Assembly (NCBI GenBank): GCA_932294295.1
Contig: OW028575.1
Location: 44,550,753 to 44,614,752, forward strand
DNA from: Alitta virens
Taxonomy: Eukaryota; Annelida; Polychaeta; Phyllodocida; Nereididae
Reading direction: 5' to 3'
Length of the DNA: 64,000 bases
Notes under the pieces: generated by a model
Seen by the model: only the letters and a program-made list of their open reading frames with translations
Told to the model about the DNA's origin: nothing
Database searches by the model: none
Part shown: piece by piece, positions 35,375 through 47,800 of the stretch
How positions within the stretch are numbered: the stretch's first letter is position 1
Layout of the letters: every line of letters starts with the position of its first letter
Program-made: the position numbers and the translations under genes

Positions 35375-37173
35375 ATGTGTGAGATACAAGTGAGAACTGA
35401 CAGGGGATATTACAATGACACGGACACCATACATGGGTAGGTTTTTTTACTCAATACTTGATATGATGACAACTTCTTGATAAGGATATTTATGTTATTG
35501 ATCAGATAAAGTCAACCTGTCTCAACCACGTGTTTTTATCTCACAGCTGCTTGTAATGTTAATAACGCCCTGTTAAACTGCATATTGACTGACTGCCATG
35601 AAATGCTGTTGATATGTTGAATAATTTCATCCAGAACTTTAAATGTTATATCATTAATAAGCTGAAGTGAATATTTAGTATGATTAATACACTGATACTA
35701 TCAACTTTAAGTGTTTAAGGTTCCTACATAAAACAAATAAAATGAAAGTAAGATATGATTTCTGTGATAAGTCACCTCCTTATCACAATAGATATAGATT
35801 AAGTAATTTGTTTGATTATTGTAAATAGGCACGCCTATTAGATGGATTCTCGATGCCTTTAAGTTGGCCTTCTGTAAAACTTTGCCTAAATAATTATTGG
35901 AAAAAGAGCTTTCTGTTTTAGTATAATACATAACAGCTACTTCAAGAAGAGAGGGCACTTTTTCTCCCAAGGTCTTTTGAGGACGTTTTGACGTGAAGAG
36001 CCTGAGGGCAAATTGACCCTTTGATCACAGAGCCGGTTTGACTAATTAGGCTAGGTGTCTGATATATCGATAGAAAGAATGAGTGTACATTATCGTGTAG
36101 TTCGTGAAGGGTGCTTTGAAGGTCTGAGAGTACTAGCCAACCATGTTAATAGTTATTGATTATAGTGTATTTGATAACAGGCATTGGAAGGTAATATTAT
36201 CCTATTAAATTTCACTTACCTTACGGAACTTGTACAGAGGTGTTTACTTCCTGGTGCCATTTCAATCAGTCAGTCAGTCAGTCAGGCAATCAGTCAGTCA
36301 GTCAATCAGTCGGTCAGTCAGTTCGTCAGTCAATCAGTCAGTCAGTTCGTCAGTGAATCAATCAGTCAGTCAGTCAGGCAATCAGTCAGTCAGTCAGTCA
36401 GTCAATCAGTCGGTCAGTCAGACAATCAGTCAGTCAGTCAGTCAATCCGTCAGTCAGTCAGTCAGTCAATCAATCAATCAATCAGTCAGTCAATCAGTCA
36501 GTCAGTCAGTTAGTCAGTCAGCTTAATATCTCTTATTTCCTTTTAATTTAAAACCCTTGTTCATTCTCAATTATTTGATAAATGGAATACTGTATACATA
36601 ATACATATAGGCCTTTTTTTTGTGTGTGCGCCATACCTTAAAAGTATATAATTACACGATGAATTAAAGGAATCACTCTGACTCACATCTCTTTTATTAA
36701 TGTCTCCTATTACTTTAATTGTATCTATCCATGTCTTGCTAACTGATCACTTTCAAATGCCTTGCAGGGTCGTGTATGTCCATGTCAGCGGGGCCATCAC
36801 TGCCACAGGGATCAATATTCACGTTGTGGGCATTGAGAGTTGTAAGTCCTGTTTATTTTATTCTTTGTCTTTTGTATTAATGCTGTTAAACAGAACCTCG
36901 CAATTAAGACCACTCACAAAAATACACTGCAGTGGTCTTAAATTCGAGGTGAATATTCTAGACTTTAGCAAATTGTGGTCACTTAATTGAGGTGGTCGTC
37001 ATGTTGGTTGACCTTGGTTCACCATAATTGTGAAGTTATACTGTATTGCCAACTTAAGAGACCCAAACCATTCTCACTTAAGAATGAACTCTTTTACAGG
37101 TCATGACCCTTCCATGTAAATGTCCTAAGGTTATATGTGGATATACACATATATATAATCGTGGTTATGTATA

Positions 37174-37213
<40 letters not shown>

Positions 37214-40200
37214 TATACCATAGGAACTATTTTTTTTAATATACATTAGCCATATATAGCCAGTCCTGTAATAGCAGGGTGGCCCTATCATGAGGTCATT
37301 TGCGATGTACAGTTATCATGGTTATGGCATAATTTTGATATACATATTTATTTATTAAAATATATATTCAAACAGGTACACAATTTCAGCAAAAGCTGTT
37401 TTGCGAATAGGTCCTGTTAGTACTTTGATACAAAAAAATTAAAAACATTTATTTGATGAATCTCCTAAGACACTTTATTACTTTTCTGATAATGTTATAA
37501 GATCTTTAAAAGTATTTATGCCCATGACACCTTGTATTTCATACAAAACCAATGTTACTTTTCTGATAACGTTATATGACTTTAAAGATATAAGTTTTAT
37601 GGTATAAAATGTCATTAGCATAAATAACTGGACGGAAACAGCTTTAATTGTTTACTTTATTGATATCAGTAGTGCCCAAATATGGTCAGGGGTCCTAATA
37701 TGGTTAGTTACAATTAATGCTCCCTCATTTTATCCGATGAGGAGTTACACTAATAAAACAGTAGCATTTTGAAACTTCGGATGTTTTCTTTTTTTCAATT
37801 TGCAAGGTCATTCAAGGACAAATGGTTCCAATTTGTATACAAAATAAACCAATAAATTGAGAGTGCATGAAAACCATGTTGGTCATCAGGGTTTCTCTTC
37901 AAACTTGCATGTTTGAAACATCAACTTTTTGATATGCACTAAAAGTCTGAAGAAGTAAGATTAAGTAAATTGCCTTAAATTCCTTTTAAGAATTTAATTC
38001 ATCTATTTTACATCAGAGGCTGTTTTGGCAGGGAGAAGTAATTTGTCACAACAAAAATCATGCATAAAAACAAGGTGACCATAATAAAACACAGCTGTCC
38101 TAATATCGCCAATATGAGGTTCCTTGTTTTGATAGGCTGTATTTCTTAATGTTTAACAAATATTTAGTTATTTTCAATGATTATGTAAAGTGAAATAATT
38201 ATGCTTTATAACAGAGTTATCAATCAGGAACCAGAAATATGTGCCATACTTTTATTGATAACTCTCTTTAAAAAAAACCTGACCATAATAGGGCACCATA
38301 CGTTGTTCCTACATAGCCTTTATTTTATTTACCATTTCTGTACATTCTTTTCAGGCATGTACTGCAACCTGGCCATAGAATGTGATGACAAAGCTCGACT
38401 CATTCAGTCATCTGGTTTATTCCTCAAAACTCCAAAAACTGAACTTTACACATTTCGAGGTAAACTCACTTTTCCATCACAGATAAAATAAGGTTTCCCG
38501 AATCGATTTTGGTGATTATTTAAAACAAAATTGACTTACATCCTTGTTGCAATATTGGGAACATTTGAAATATATTTATGTATAGATGTGATCTATGACT
38601 GTTGATTAGGATTAATTTATTTTGGTTGACATTTTTTTTTCATATTTGATTTTTGTGCGCAGTTATGAAATGCGTTTATTTCTATTTCTATAAGAAACAC
38701 AAATATTGTCCCAAAAATAGAACAGAATTTAAGCTCATATATAATATCAGTATGAGTCAAATAAACTATTAGATTCTAATAAGACACTTGATAAATTCGA
38801 AAAACAAAATCCCCAGAAAGGTATTGAATAAGTTAAAAAGATAATATTATATACGTGAAACTACTAATTTAGAGTTATGATATAAAATAAGTGTGACTTA
38901 AACACACATAGGCCTTTATAACTGTTTTGCTCATATTTTTTTCAGGTCCTATACCCAAAGGGAGTTATGCACTATCGTTTCGAATAGAGGCGCCATCTAC
39001 AACACACAGTTAGTAGGAATATCTCAGTTTCTGGGCTTAATACTTAAAATGACAGCAAAAATAATATCATAAATTAAGAATGGTTGTATTGGGTGAATTC
39101 CGAACTGTTTCAACATTTTCAGAAATTTTATTATTTATTTATCTATATCATTATTTTGTTTTTCTATTTTTCATTTGATTATATCAGCAATTTTCTGGAA
39201 TTTGCAAGTAATCTGAAACTCTACGTGCTGAAAATTATTGAAAAAAAAAGAAAATCATGTTTTAGTGGTTGATAAAACAGGATATGCGATCGCTATAATT
39301 AAACTCACAGATCGAGTTTCAATACGTTATCATGTTGGGATTTTGTAAATATTGCTCTTTTAATTTCCTGACCTGTTCGGAATGTCCCTTGGTAGTTTTT
39401 ATCAAAATTATGGCAGGCACGGGAGACGGTTTTAATTCTGACTCATGCATATAATAACTACATATATGGTGATGTTTTTTCTTCTTCTTTTTATTTTTTT
39501 TGGTAATTTTTCAACAGTGACACCGAAAACAACTAAAGTGCTCAATTTGACCAAGAGAAGAATTATCCTAAAATGTTGATTACTGTATTTTATAAACAGT
39601 CAAGGTTGGCTGGAGATATTTAATGGTTATTGACAGCTTAAAGCTACTAACAATAACAACCAATGTGACGTGTTGGAAGCACTTGGAAAAACTGAAAAAT
39701 TTGATTGTTTGTCAATGTAACCACTTTTCTGCTAGGCACTATAATGATAGTGGACAATCAGACAATTTTGACATATCAAATTTATTAACAGTCAAAGTTC
39801 ACAAACTAATGATTGACTATAGTTGGCTATTAGCAACTTTTATCAGATTTTGACAAACTGGCTGATAGGTTATGACATAACGTCTATATTAGGCCAATAG
39901 CTGATGAACTTAACAGGAAGGATACTGACCTTATATGGGCCTTAACATCCTGTCAAAATGAAAACAACTTGATCTAATCACTGTTACATGTCCAAATAAG
40001 GTTAATTCCGGAAAATTAGGTCACGTGTGCACATTCTAAATATAATGGCGAAAATAGAATGAATAAATTATATACCCTTTCTAATTTTAGGTAGTTTCCA
40101 CGATTCTCTGAAAGCAGATCAGACTCGCTGGGAAGCCCATGTCAAATATTTCGTGGAAGCCTCGCTGGTTGAGGATGAAACTGTATTTGTAAGTAGCATG

Positions 40201-43200
40201 CCTAGTTTAGTTGATAATCTGTCCAAGAAAAGCTAAGAATAATAGTTTTTTCCACGCACCTGTTTTTGTTGTTCTCCAGGGCCGCCAGGAGGTGTTGATC
40301 TACCCTGTGGACGACAAGGAGGTGCCGCCCTCTGCCGTGAAATGCATCATTGGGACAATGGCAATTCCCATTCTCAAGAGAGATACTGGTCTAGTCGTCA
40401 TTGCTAGGTTAATACCACAGATTAATGTCTTTTAATAGTAATACTATAGTTATGAGTGCTTCATTCTGAACTGCTTGTGAATGTAAAAGCTCACAAAAAT
40501 AATCCATATTTTCTTCCTCTTATTTTTTTAAAGTGTTGACAAAGCAGTCTACATGACCAATGAAACGATAAATCTGAAAATTCAATTCCAACCTCCTATG
40601 AAGAAAGATATTGTGATTAAAGATCTGGAAGTGCAGGTGAGTTCTCCACTTATTGTTTATTTACTTGGTACCATTGTAGTTCTGGTGGTTCCATATACTT
40701 ATTTACCTTGGCCTACTTACTTACTTACTCACTTACTCACTTACTTACTTACTTACTTACTTATACCTACTTACTTACTTTTGTTCTTAATTTCTCACTT
40801 TCTTTCTAATTTTCTTTCTTATTTTCTTTCTTTCTTAAGTTCTTTCTAAGATTCATATTTTTTCTTTCTGTCTTTCTTATTTTATCTTTGTCTTTCTTTC
40901 TTAGGTTCATTCTTATTTTCTTTCTTTCTTATTTATTTTCTTTCTTTCTCATTTTCTTACGTTCTTTCTTATTTTCTTATTTTCTTATTTTCTATCTTCC
41001 TTTCTTTCTTTCTTCTTTCTTACGTTCTTTCTTTGTTTTTCATGTTCTTTCTATTCACCACCTTGTCATTGTTCTCTTTTACTTGCTAATTCCTTGCTTT
41101 ACTTCGATTTTCCAGATCTTTCTTATGTACTTCTTATTTGTATTAGATTGATTATCAGCTTCTATCTTATTTGCTTTCTTTTTCATTTCTTGCTTAGCTG
41201 TTGAGAGATGTGACGGTGACCATGGACAGGTGTCTGGATGACTGTGACCATAACAGTTGCCGGAAGTGCGTCATCAGAGAAGAGTTTGACATTTCTCCTC
41301 ACCAGGGGGCCGTGTCAGTGTGGAAGGTCTGTGAAAAGGAACGCCTCAATCTCAAAGGGTAAGTAATTATTCAACATCTCGTGACTCGCGTAATTTAGGC
41401 GAGATCAGGTTGTTTTGTTCGATTTTTCATTTATTATCCCAGTAAATGATTACGAAGAATTCCAATTGAAATTTTGCACAGAGTCGGAACATGACCTCAC
41501 TGCCAGTCTTGTCTGCTGAACCTATTTTAATCCCATTTTTGCTGCTGCAGTTTCTAGGTTTTATGAGAAACTTGGTAAACAATATAAAGAGCACAAAAGA
41601 ATTAAAACAAATCTCAAAGGAATAACTATAAACAATCAAACAGATAACAACTATATACAATAAAGCAATCTAACAAGCACATGATTGGTCAAACTCTTGT
41701 TTTTGTCATGTTCAGTTCTTTACATCAGAAAGGTTAAGGGTGTCTAATCACATGCCTTGAAATGCATGATGTCAGCTGTCAACTGAGAGCAAAAAAAAAT
41801 TTCCATTCCACGTAATTATTGCGGGGATAATAAAAACAGTTCACATGTTTTTTTATTGCTAAAAGTATAGTAAAGGCGTACTGCTTGACAAAATTTTCCT
41901 GGGTATATAGGAATAAAACCATGAAGACTCTAGTGACTCCATGATAAAACTCACTTACTTTAAGGCAGCTGAAAAATTCAATATATCCGAATGCAAAGTC
42001 ACTAAAACATATCTTGAGTAAAATTGATAAAGGTCATCAGGTTTACAGTTGATTTCAAAATTTTGAAAACTGAAGGCCAAAGGAAGTCATCCCATGCAGG
42101 ACTCCCATTGGATGAGGGACTACCAATGAGTGTACAGATTAAACATGATGTCCACTAGGGTTTAGTTTCCAAGTGAAATCTACTGTAATATTCTATGAAA
42201 TCTTCTGTGAGATTGATATGAAATCATTAAAATATCATATCACTATTTAATACCACAATGGATGGGCGGGTGGATTAAGCCTTTATGTCCTGTATTTCTG
42301 CACCTGATGGGCTAATTAGGACAGGCAGGGACCATGACAATGGGATGATGGATGAAACAGCCATCCAACTTAGGCTCAATCGGGAATTGAACCCAGAACC
42401 CAGTGGTTGGAAGCCCAGTGCGCTATCACTGAGCCAGGCCCCCCCCCCCCACCTCTTAATACCACAATGGAAGATACAGTTGCATGTAAGCATAAAACAT
42501 CTCTTTTGAATAAACAAACACACACTCTTTTGTTAATCTTACAGAGACAACAGGTTACATGTGTACATACCTATGCAAGAATGTCCATCATTACCCTCGT
42601 CAACCTCCACAAAACAGATCACTGTGAGTATTATTTGACCAGTACTTAATGGGAACTACATTTCAGTTGTGTCACATTTGCAGCCATCATAAATTTTGTT
42701 GATTTTTTGTTTCAGAGCAATTACGTAATATTCATCAACCTAGTGTTAGAAAAAGCTTCGCCATGTTTGCTGGCAATCCATGGCTTGCAAATCAACAATG
42801 CCATCAATTCAGAGGTAATTTCAGAATTTAAAAAAGGCTAAAGAAAGGCAAAAGTCAAATAAGCTACAAGGCAATATATGCATCGGCCAGAATGTTCTGT
42901 AAGACGCTTGAAATCTTGATTATATTTTAAAATTGGTTAATACTGTGCATGGGGAATAAACCTTTTGAATTGATATCAGTGTTTATGTGTCATTAAAAAA
43001 ACAATAGTGCAACAGGATGGCATTTATAAGTCGATATTTGAGTATTCAATTTGACCAAGAGAAGAATTATCCTAGAATGTTGATTACTCTGTTTTATAAT
43101 CAGTCAAGGTTGGCTAAAGATATCCATTGGTCATTCACTGCTTAAAGCTACTAACAATAACAACCAATGTGACGCGGCAGAAGCAATTTTAAAGTCTGAA

Positions 43201-43893
43201 ACAATTTGATAGTTTGCCAATGTAACCATTTTTCTGCTAGGCACTATAATATCATCTACGCCTATAATGTTATATTTAATACTTCTTTTTTTTTCATTCA
43301 GTGGTTGTCATGGCAACAGCCAAGCTGGTGTGCAGGTGCCAAGTGGTGTTCAGGTCGGAATAGCGTCAATGTGGACAAGGCCACTTTAGGTAACTTTAGG
43401 TCATTACTTCAGTTCGGGGAGCTTGCTTAAATAACTGATAAAGTCAATCACATTTTTCACACAAACAAATTAACCAGGTCATACAGTTAGTTTCATTAAA
43501 ATCAGCCTGTCAATTGAAACTGTCATAGCTGGCTGGCTACTCAAACCCGGATCTAAAAGTACATATTTATGATATATTAGATTAATTTCTTACATTTACC
43601 AAAGGTTTATATTTATCTGGTGATAGATGTAAGCCGATTATTAGCTATAGAAGTGGACAGAAGCAGCTGGCTTTGGCATGTTTAGACCACAGCCAGGTAC
43701 AGGTCGCTACAGACAGCTAGAGTCGACCGTATTTTATGAAACTAACTGTATTTAGTGGAAAGCTTATTGTGTGTTATTTTCTAAACAAATTTCATTTCTG
43801 AATAATCAACCAGATACTCCTGTACTTAGATTAATAAGTTTAACCTACTCTTTTGATATATATTTTTTTTCAGAAGCAATTGGGCTGCTATGA
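35375..43893 (+). CDS. Arrestin-domain (alpha-arrestin/ARRDC-like) protein, 12 exons, 359 aa
   Basis: Assembled by eye from splice sites; every phase agrees. Exons: 35375-35436, 36768-36841, 38355-38459, 38946-39008, 40091-40188, 40280-40407, 40534-40636, 41198-41358, 42545-42623, 42716-42814, 43302-43389, 43874-43893 (stop TGA). The start is the ATG at 35375, giving MCEIQVRTDRGYYNDTDTIHG, the usual first strand and 'YY.GDt..G' turn of the arrestin N-domain. Residues about 1-150 match an arrestin N-domain (VVYVHVSGAITATGINIHVVGIE, then PKGSYALSFRIEAPS and WEAHVKYFVEASL), residues about 155-310 the C-domain (VDKAVYMTNETINLKIQFQPP). Known alpha-arrestins are cytosolic adaptors linking membrane receptors to ubiquitin ligases and endocytosis. 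No PPxY motif is visible, so Nedd4-type ligase recruitment is not supported. A cysteine cluster sits at residues 223-235. The next gene is a polycystin on the same strand. The fold is fairly sure; the exact subfamily is not. Confidence 0.8.
36265..36520 (+). repeat. (CAGT)n array in arrestin intron 1
   Basis: About 60 units of CAGT/CAAT. Reads as poly-Ser-Val-Gln in open frames, but lies between splice sites 35437 and 36767. Confidence 0.95.
37145..37210 (+). repeat. (TA)n run in arrestin intron 2
   Basis: About 17 TA units at 37178-37208. Confidence 0.9.
39541..39745 (+). repeat. 205-bp dispersed repeat, copy 1 (arrestin intron 4)
   Basis: TCAATTTGACCAAGAGAAGA to TGCTAGGCACTATAAT. About 85% alike to 43046-43250 in the same orientation. 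Confidence 0.85.
40715..41060 (+). repeat. (TTAC)n and (TTTC)n array in arrestin intron 7
   Basis: TTAC units at 40718-40770, then degenerate TTTC/TTTCTTA units to about 41050. Pyrimidine-rich, just upstream of the acceptor at 41197. Confidence 0.9.
42247..42471 (-). mobile_element. tRNA-derived SINE in arrestin intron 8, with 16-bp target duplications
   Basis: Same family as the copy at 30.8 kb, in reverse orientation. The tRNA-like head lies at the right end (about 42350-42445). TTAATACCACAATGGA is repeated exactly at 42247-42262 and 42456-42471. It sits between exons 8 and 9 of the arrestin-like gene, antisense to it. Confidence 0.88.
43046..43250 (+). repeat. 205-bp dispersed repeat, copy 2 (arrestin intron 10)
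   Basis: Direct copy of 39541-39745, ending about 50 bp before the acceptor of exon 11. Confidence 0.85.
43482..43750 (-). mobile_element. MITE family B, copy 1 (arrestin intron 11)
   Basis: 269 bp with ends TACAGTTAGTTTCATTAAA and, inverted, TACAGTTAGTTTCATAAAA. The interior matches 51942-52150 in the opposite direction, including CAGAAGCAGCTGGCTTTGGC. Confidence 0.8.
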
Positions 43894-44084
43894 CGCTCCG
43901 ACAGTGTTCAAACGAGGTCCCTGGTTCATAAAACTCCACACACGATGCTTTAATGATATTACAGTTTGTTTGTTTGCTTTTTGTTTATTTGTTTGTTTGT
44001 TTGTTTGTAATTTGTTTTACATAAATACAGAATGTACATATACCTATGCGATATTTTTGTATACACAAGACATGCATATTGTGC

Positions 44085-44090
44085 AATAAA
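44085..44090 (+). terminator. Poly(A) signal AATAAA of the arrestin-like gene
   Basis: Perfect AATAAA 192 bp after the TGA stop. The 3' UTR in between contains a (TTTG)n run at about 43975-44008. The hexamer lies upstream of the polycystin start codon at 44762, which argues for two separate transcripts. Confidence 0.6.
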
Positions 44091-44184
44091 TGGAATATAC
44101 CATGTGTGGTTGACTTGTTCTCTTGGTATAATTTAATTCAGTAATGTTCAGTTTTTGTGCTTGGATGCTGCCGATGTTAATTTA

Positions 44185-44275
44185 CTGTGGCAGGGGCTGG
44201 GATCGGACCTGGAACTAAAACAGGGATCCGACTCCACAAGCTTTGACCAATAGACCACCCAAAAACGTATGCCAC
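44185..44275 (-). mobile_element. Fragment of a second tRNA-like SINE family
   Basis: On the minus strand GGGTGGTCTATTGGTCAAAGC looks like a tRNA acceptor and A box, and AGGTCCGATCCCAGCCCC like a B box, about 50 bp apart. The stems do not fold as a clean tRNA, so a SINE or tRNA relic is more likely than a working tRNA gene. It lies between the arrestin poly(A) signal and the polycystin start. Confidence 0.5.
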
Positions 44276-44662
44276 AGGTGCTGGAAATTGCAAAAATATG
44301 GCATTGTATCATTTCTCCTTATAGTAGTCATTTATTACCATATGAGGTCATTCTAAACATTGCTTAATGACGTCACTGTCCTAGAAAGGCCACAGTTGCA
44401 CCACGTTGTGCAATTATATCCTTAGTAGGGGCAGATGATGATTAAGAATTGATTTAATTTCTTACGTCTTCCAAAGACTACGTCACCTGCCAGGCTGGGT
44501 TGCAACAGGGGGATGTACTGTGCCAAGTAATTAAATTACTTGCAGAGGAACCAATGAATAATTGAGGAAATCTTTGGTATGAGCGTGACTGTTGGTCCTC
44601 TGAGGCCTCCCTGGATGTTGCACCCACCTCTCTGGGCCCAAGGTTCTCCGGGGATGGGTCTG

Positions 44663-44675
44663 GTTGCTATGTAAC
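44663..44675. promoter_or_regulatory. RFX X-box-like palindrome upstream of the polycystin start
   Basis: GTTGCTATGTAAC is an imperfect palindrome with the RFX half-sites GTTGCT and TGTAAC and a 1-bp spacer, 87 bp before the ATG at 44762. RFX factors drive cilia genes in animals, and polycystins are often ciliary. A CCAAT box lies at about 44549. A functional link is inference. Confidence 0.4.
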
Positions 44676-44761
44676 AAGAGATGGAAACTGAACTTAGTTG
44701 GAGAGAGAAATTTCAATTAGAAATCGACGAGCCTTGATCAGGGCGATACAAACAGGCTGAG

Positions 44762-44822
44762 ATGGTAGACCCACTACCTCTCTTAGCTTTTTCTTGTCTT
44801 TTGTTGCATCTTTCCTGTGCTG
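44762..44822 (+). CDS. Polycystin exon 1: signal peptide
   Basis: Encodes MVDPLPLLAFSCLLLHLSCA, a textbook secretory signal (hydrophobic core, small residues at the cleavage point), and ends in phase 1 at a strong GTGAGT donor (44823). Phase 1 matches the acceptor of the next exon at 45116. This upstream exon, rather than the ATG at 45091 just ahead of the LamG exon, gives the protein a usable start and signal peptide. The start was chosen because it is the only nearby ATG with a signal sequence and a phase-matching donor. Confidence 0.75.
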
Positions 44823-47800
44823 GTGAGTGGTCATTATTTATGATATAAAAATATAAAAAGATAGCAAATATCTGGATTTCTTGGAATTCGATGCCTTTGC
44901 AACTTTCGCTGTCATTCATTGTAATTATATAGGCATATTCATACTTTAAGATGAAGATGATCGCTGGAAGTGCTCATATATCATAAACTAATAAATCAAA
45001 ATGTTAACTATTTCATTTTCAATGGGGTAGTAATTTGTAGTGATATATAATAAACAGAACCTAAAATAATTTATTTTTTTGTTCTTCTTCATGCTCATTG
45101 ACACTGGATCCACAGCAACCAGCGCAGGTCAAGTAGAAACTCGTTCATTCGCTATTCCAAATGGACAGTCGCTGACCACTCCTCAGGACCTTGGGTCCTT
45201 TCCACATGATTGCGTGGGCAACATCGGCTTATGTGACAATGGCTTCACCGTGGGCTTTTGGTACAAAGCCCTCGCGGGTGACCCAGACCTTCCGGAGAGG
45301 TACATCCTGTCTTCTGGAGGACAGAGTGCGATGTCCGAGGGATTCTACGCTGTCCAGCACTACGGAAAGGACTATGAGGTAGGAGTCGCAAAGGGAAACC
45401 AGTTATGGACCGTCCGCCTCTTCTTGCATGAAGATGCCCTCGTATACTTCGTCTTGACCTGGAGCGAACAAGGTCTTGATGTCTACATCGATGGCATCTT
45501 AGCAGGAGCTGATGCCAAAGGAAAGACTCGAGTCTTCACCGCTCCAGCCTACGACCCTTTTCCTCAAATAGTAGCAGGGTATGCCAATGACAGGTCCTAT
45601 GCTGGGAAGACCATCAATGAACACATCGTGAATGTCACCCACTGGTCTGTGTATTACCACCAGGAAGAAGTGGAGCACCTCCAAGGTATGTCAAACATTC
45701 AATATATCACATTGGCTGAATTTGCTGACACTCGGCTACAGTGAAATTCGCCACGACAACGAGATTCGCCACTTAAATAAAGTGCTATAAACACTAACTA
45801 GATGGTTGTCGGAGTGATAAAATATTGTCAATGGTAAAAAATGAGTTTTGTAACAAATGATGAACTTGCAAGGTGTATAATTATGTTTTAGGGGGGTGGC
45901 GAATTTCGTTGTTGTGGCGAATTTCACAGTCCACCTGATGCTCTCTTGCCCTGATGAACATGCACTAAATTATTATTTAGAAAAATATTGACACAATATC
46001 AATGTTGTAACCTTGTCAGTTCATGTAATGTTATATAAACCAATAGACTCAAGGTCATCACTTACAAATGTGTCATTATTAACCAAATTGTACAATCATT
46101 TCACACTGGGAGTTAACGTTGTAAAAGTGTAATATGTACTACACATGAAACATAAAAAAATCAGTTATCAATTGATGTTGTTGAGTTTATGCGTCACAAA
46201 GCAAACTTTTGACCCATTGTTTTTATTAAATATTTTGTAGTCGATGGTAAGTTGCCAAACAATGTATCTGTTTTTATCATTTAATCTCTTTCAAGCCATA
46301 TTTTCAAATATTTATATTTGATAAATATACTTTTTAAATATACTTTACTAGTGACTTTCAAATAATTGTACTATGCCTGATGTACCATCTCTTTGTTATC
46401 CTTTATGGTATATTATGGAGTCCTTGAATGCTTCAAATAGGGCTTATTTTTCCACGTCTCTGTTGGAATTCTATGAGCTTTTCTGTGATATCATAACATT
46501 CAAGTTTCCGCGTCAAGACGTTGGTAAATGTTGAATGGTTAGGACTTGGAACCTTCGAATTTATCAATTGCATGTGTTTTTAAAATTTTATTCTATACAT
46601 ACACCTATTAGCACCCTTCACTTGAACAAGGTCACCTTGAAGCCTTGTTTTGGAATTCTATTTGGTTGTCACCTAGCAACGGGTGTTGGCGTTGCTGGAG
46701 CCAAGTAAGCTATGACGTCAAGAGTCAAACGTCAAGTTGTTGAATTAATCCCTTTGAGCACGCTACTGGCATCTCATCAAGCACACAGAACCTTAGATCA
46801 TGCATAAAAGATGATTTCTCTGCAGCCAAATAAGCCCCAAACTGTCTTGTTTGTTCTACTCTGAAATTATCTCATGGAAAGGTCAATTAACACAGCAATT
46901 GCCTTGATTAACATTAAAAGGGAATCGAACTAAGGTTATAGAAAATAAACACAAAAACCATAGATTTATTTTGTGTACCTTTGGTAGAAGTATTATTCTT
47001 AAAGCAGACAGTCTTAGCCTCACAAGTATCCCACATGACATATTGTTAAATCCATATATTTTTTTGTAATATAACTTGAAATATCCTCAACATAAGCTCA
47101 TGCACTTATTCTCATTGATAGGTGAGGCTCCCAAAGACCTGTACAAAAGAGGCTGTGTGGCAACATTACCGGATGGTGTCGATGAAGGTGTAAATGTCAA
47201 AGATGTCGACACAAAAGGAGTCTATGACAAAGTAGCCAAGTGTCGAAGAAAGTGTGCTGAAAAGAAGGCTTATGTTGCCTTCATGAAAGATGGAGAGCTT
47301 TGCTACTGCTTCATCGAAGGGTTCACCGTGGATTTCTTAGAAGGTTTGTCAACATCTGCAAGCTGCTCAGATTATGAAGTGTTCTGGGTGAAAAGTCATG
47401 AGGCAGAGCCGGATTATCCAATCGATCTGGAAGTTGAGGTCATTCTTCCCACTCAGCACCCATACATCCGCCCTGAAGAAACGGTGACCTTCAAAGGCAC
47501 GTTCGAAACAGACGAGTATGTTACTTTCGACTATGAGTTTGGAGATGGCACAAACAAGACATCCAAGAATCCAGTTGTAAGCCATTCATGGGAAACAGAG
47601 GGATCCTACTTGGTCAAAATCACAGCTACCACCAGACTTATGTCTGAGACAGTTCTAAAGAGGATCAACATCACGTGGGTTGAGGAAGGAATTGCTCCAG
47701 AACAGGTACTGGTCAAGATGACTCCTAAAGATACTTCTGTGGTGGAGTTTGATCTGACAACCATTGGCAAGTATGAGGCTGAATGCACCCTGGAGTTTGG

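Noticed and set aside
36184..36526. Ser/Gln/Val-rich repeat proteins
   Set aside because: (CAGT)n microsatellite inside the first intron of the arrestin gene.
42275..42523. Small frames on both strands around 42.3-42.5 kb
   Set aside because: They are translations of the intronic SINE; the same peptide pattern appears at the SINE near 3.8 kb.
43874..44089. Arrestin continuing as KQLGCYDAPTVFKRG
   Set aside because: That frame does not match the phase-1 donor at 43389; the phase-correct reading gives EAIGLL and a stop.
45079..45115. Polycystin starting at the ATG 45091
   Set aside because: It lies in the pyrimidine tract and acceptor region and gives no signal peptide, while 44762-44822 provides one with a matching splice phase.
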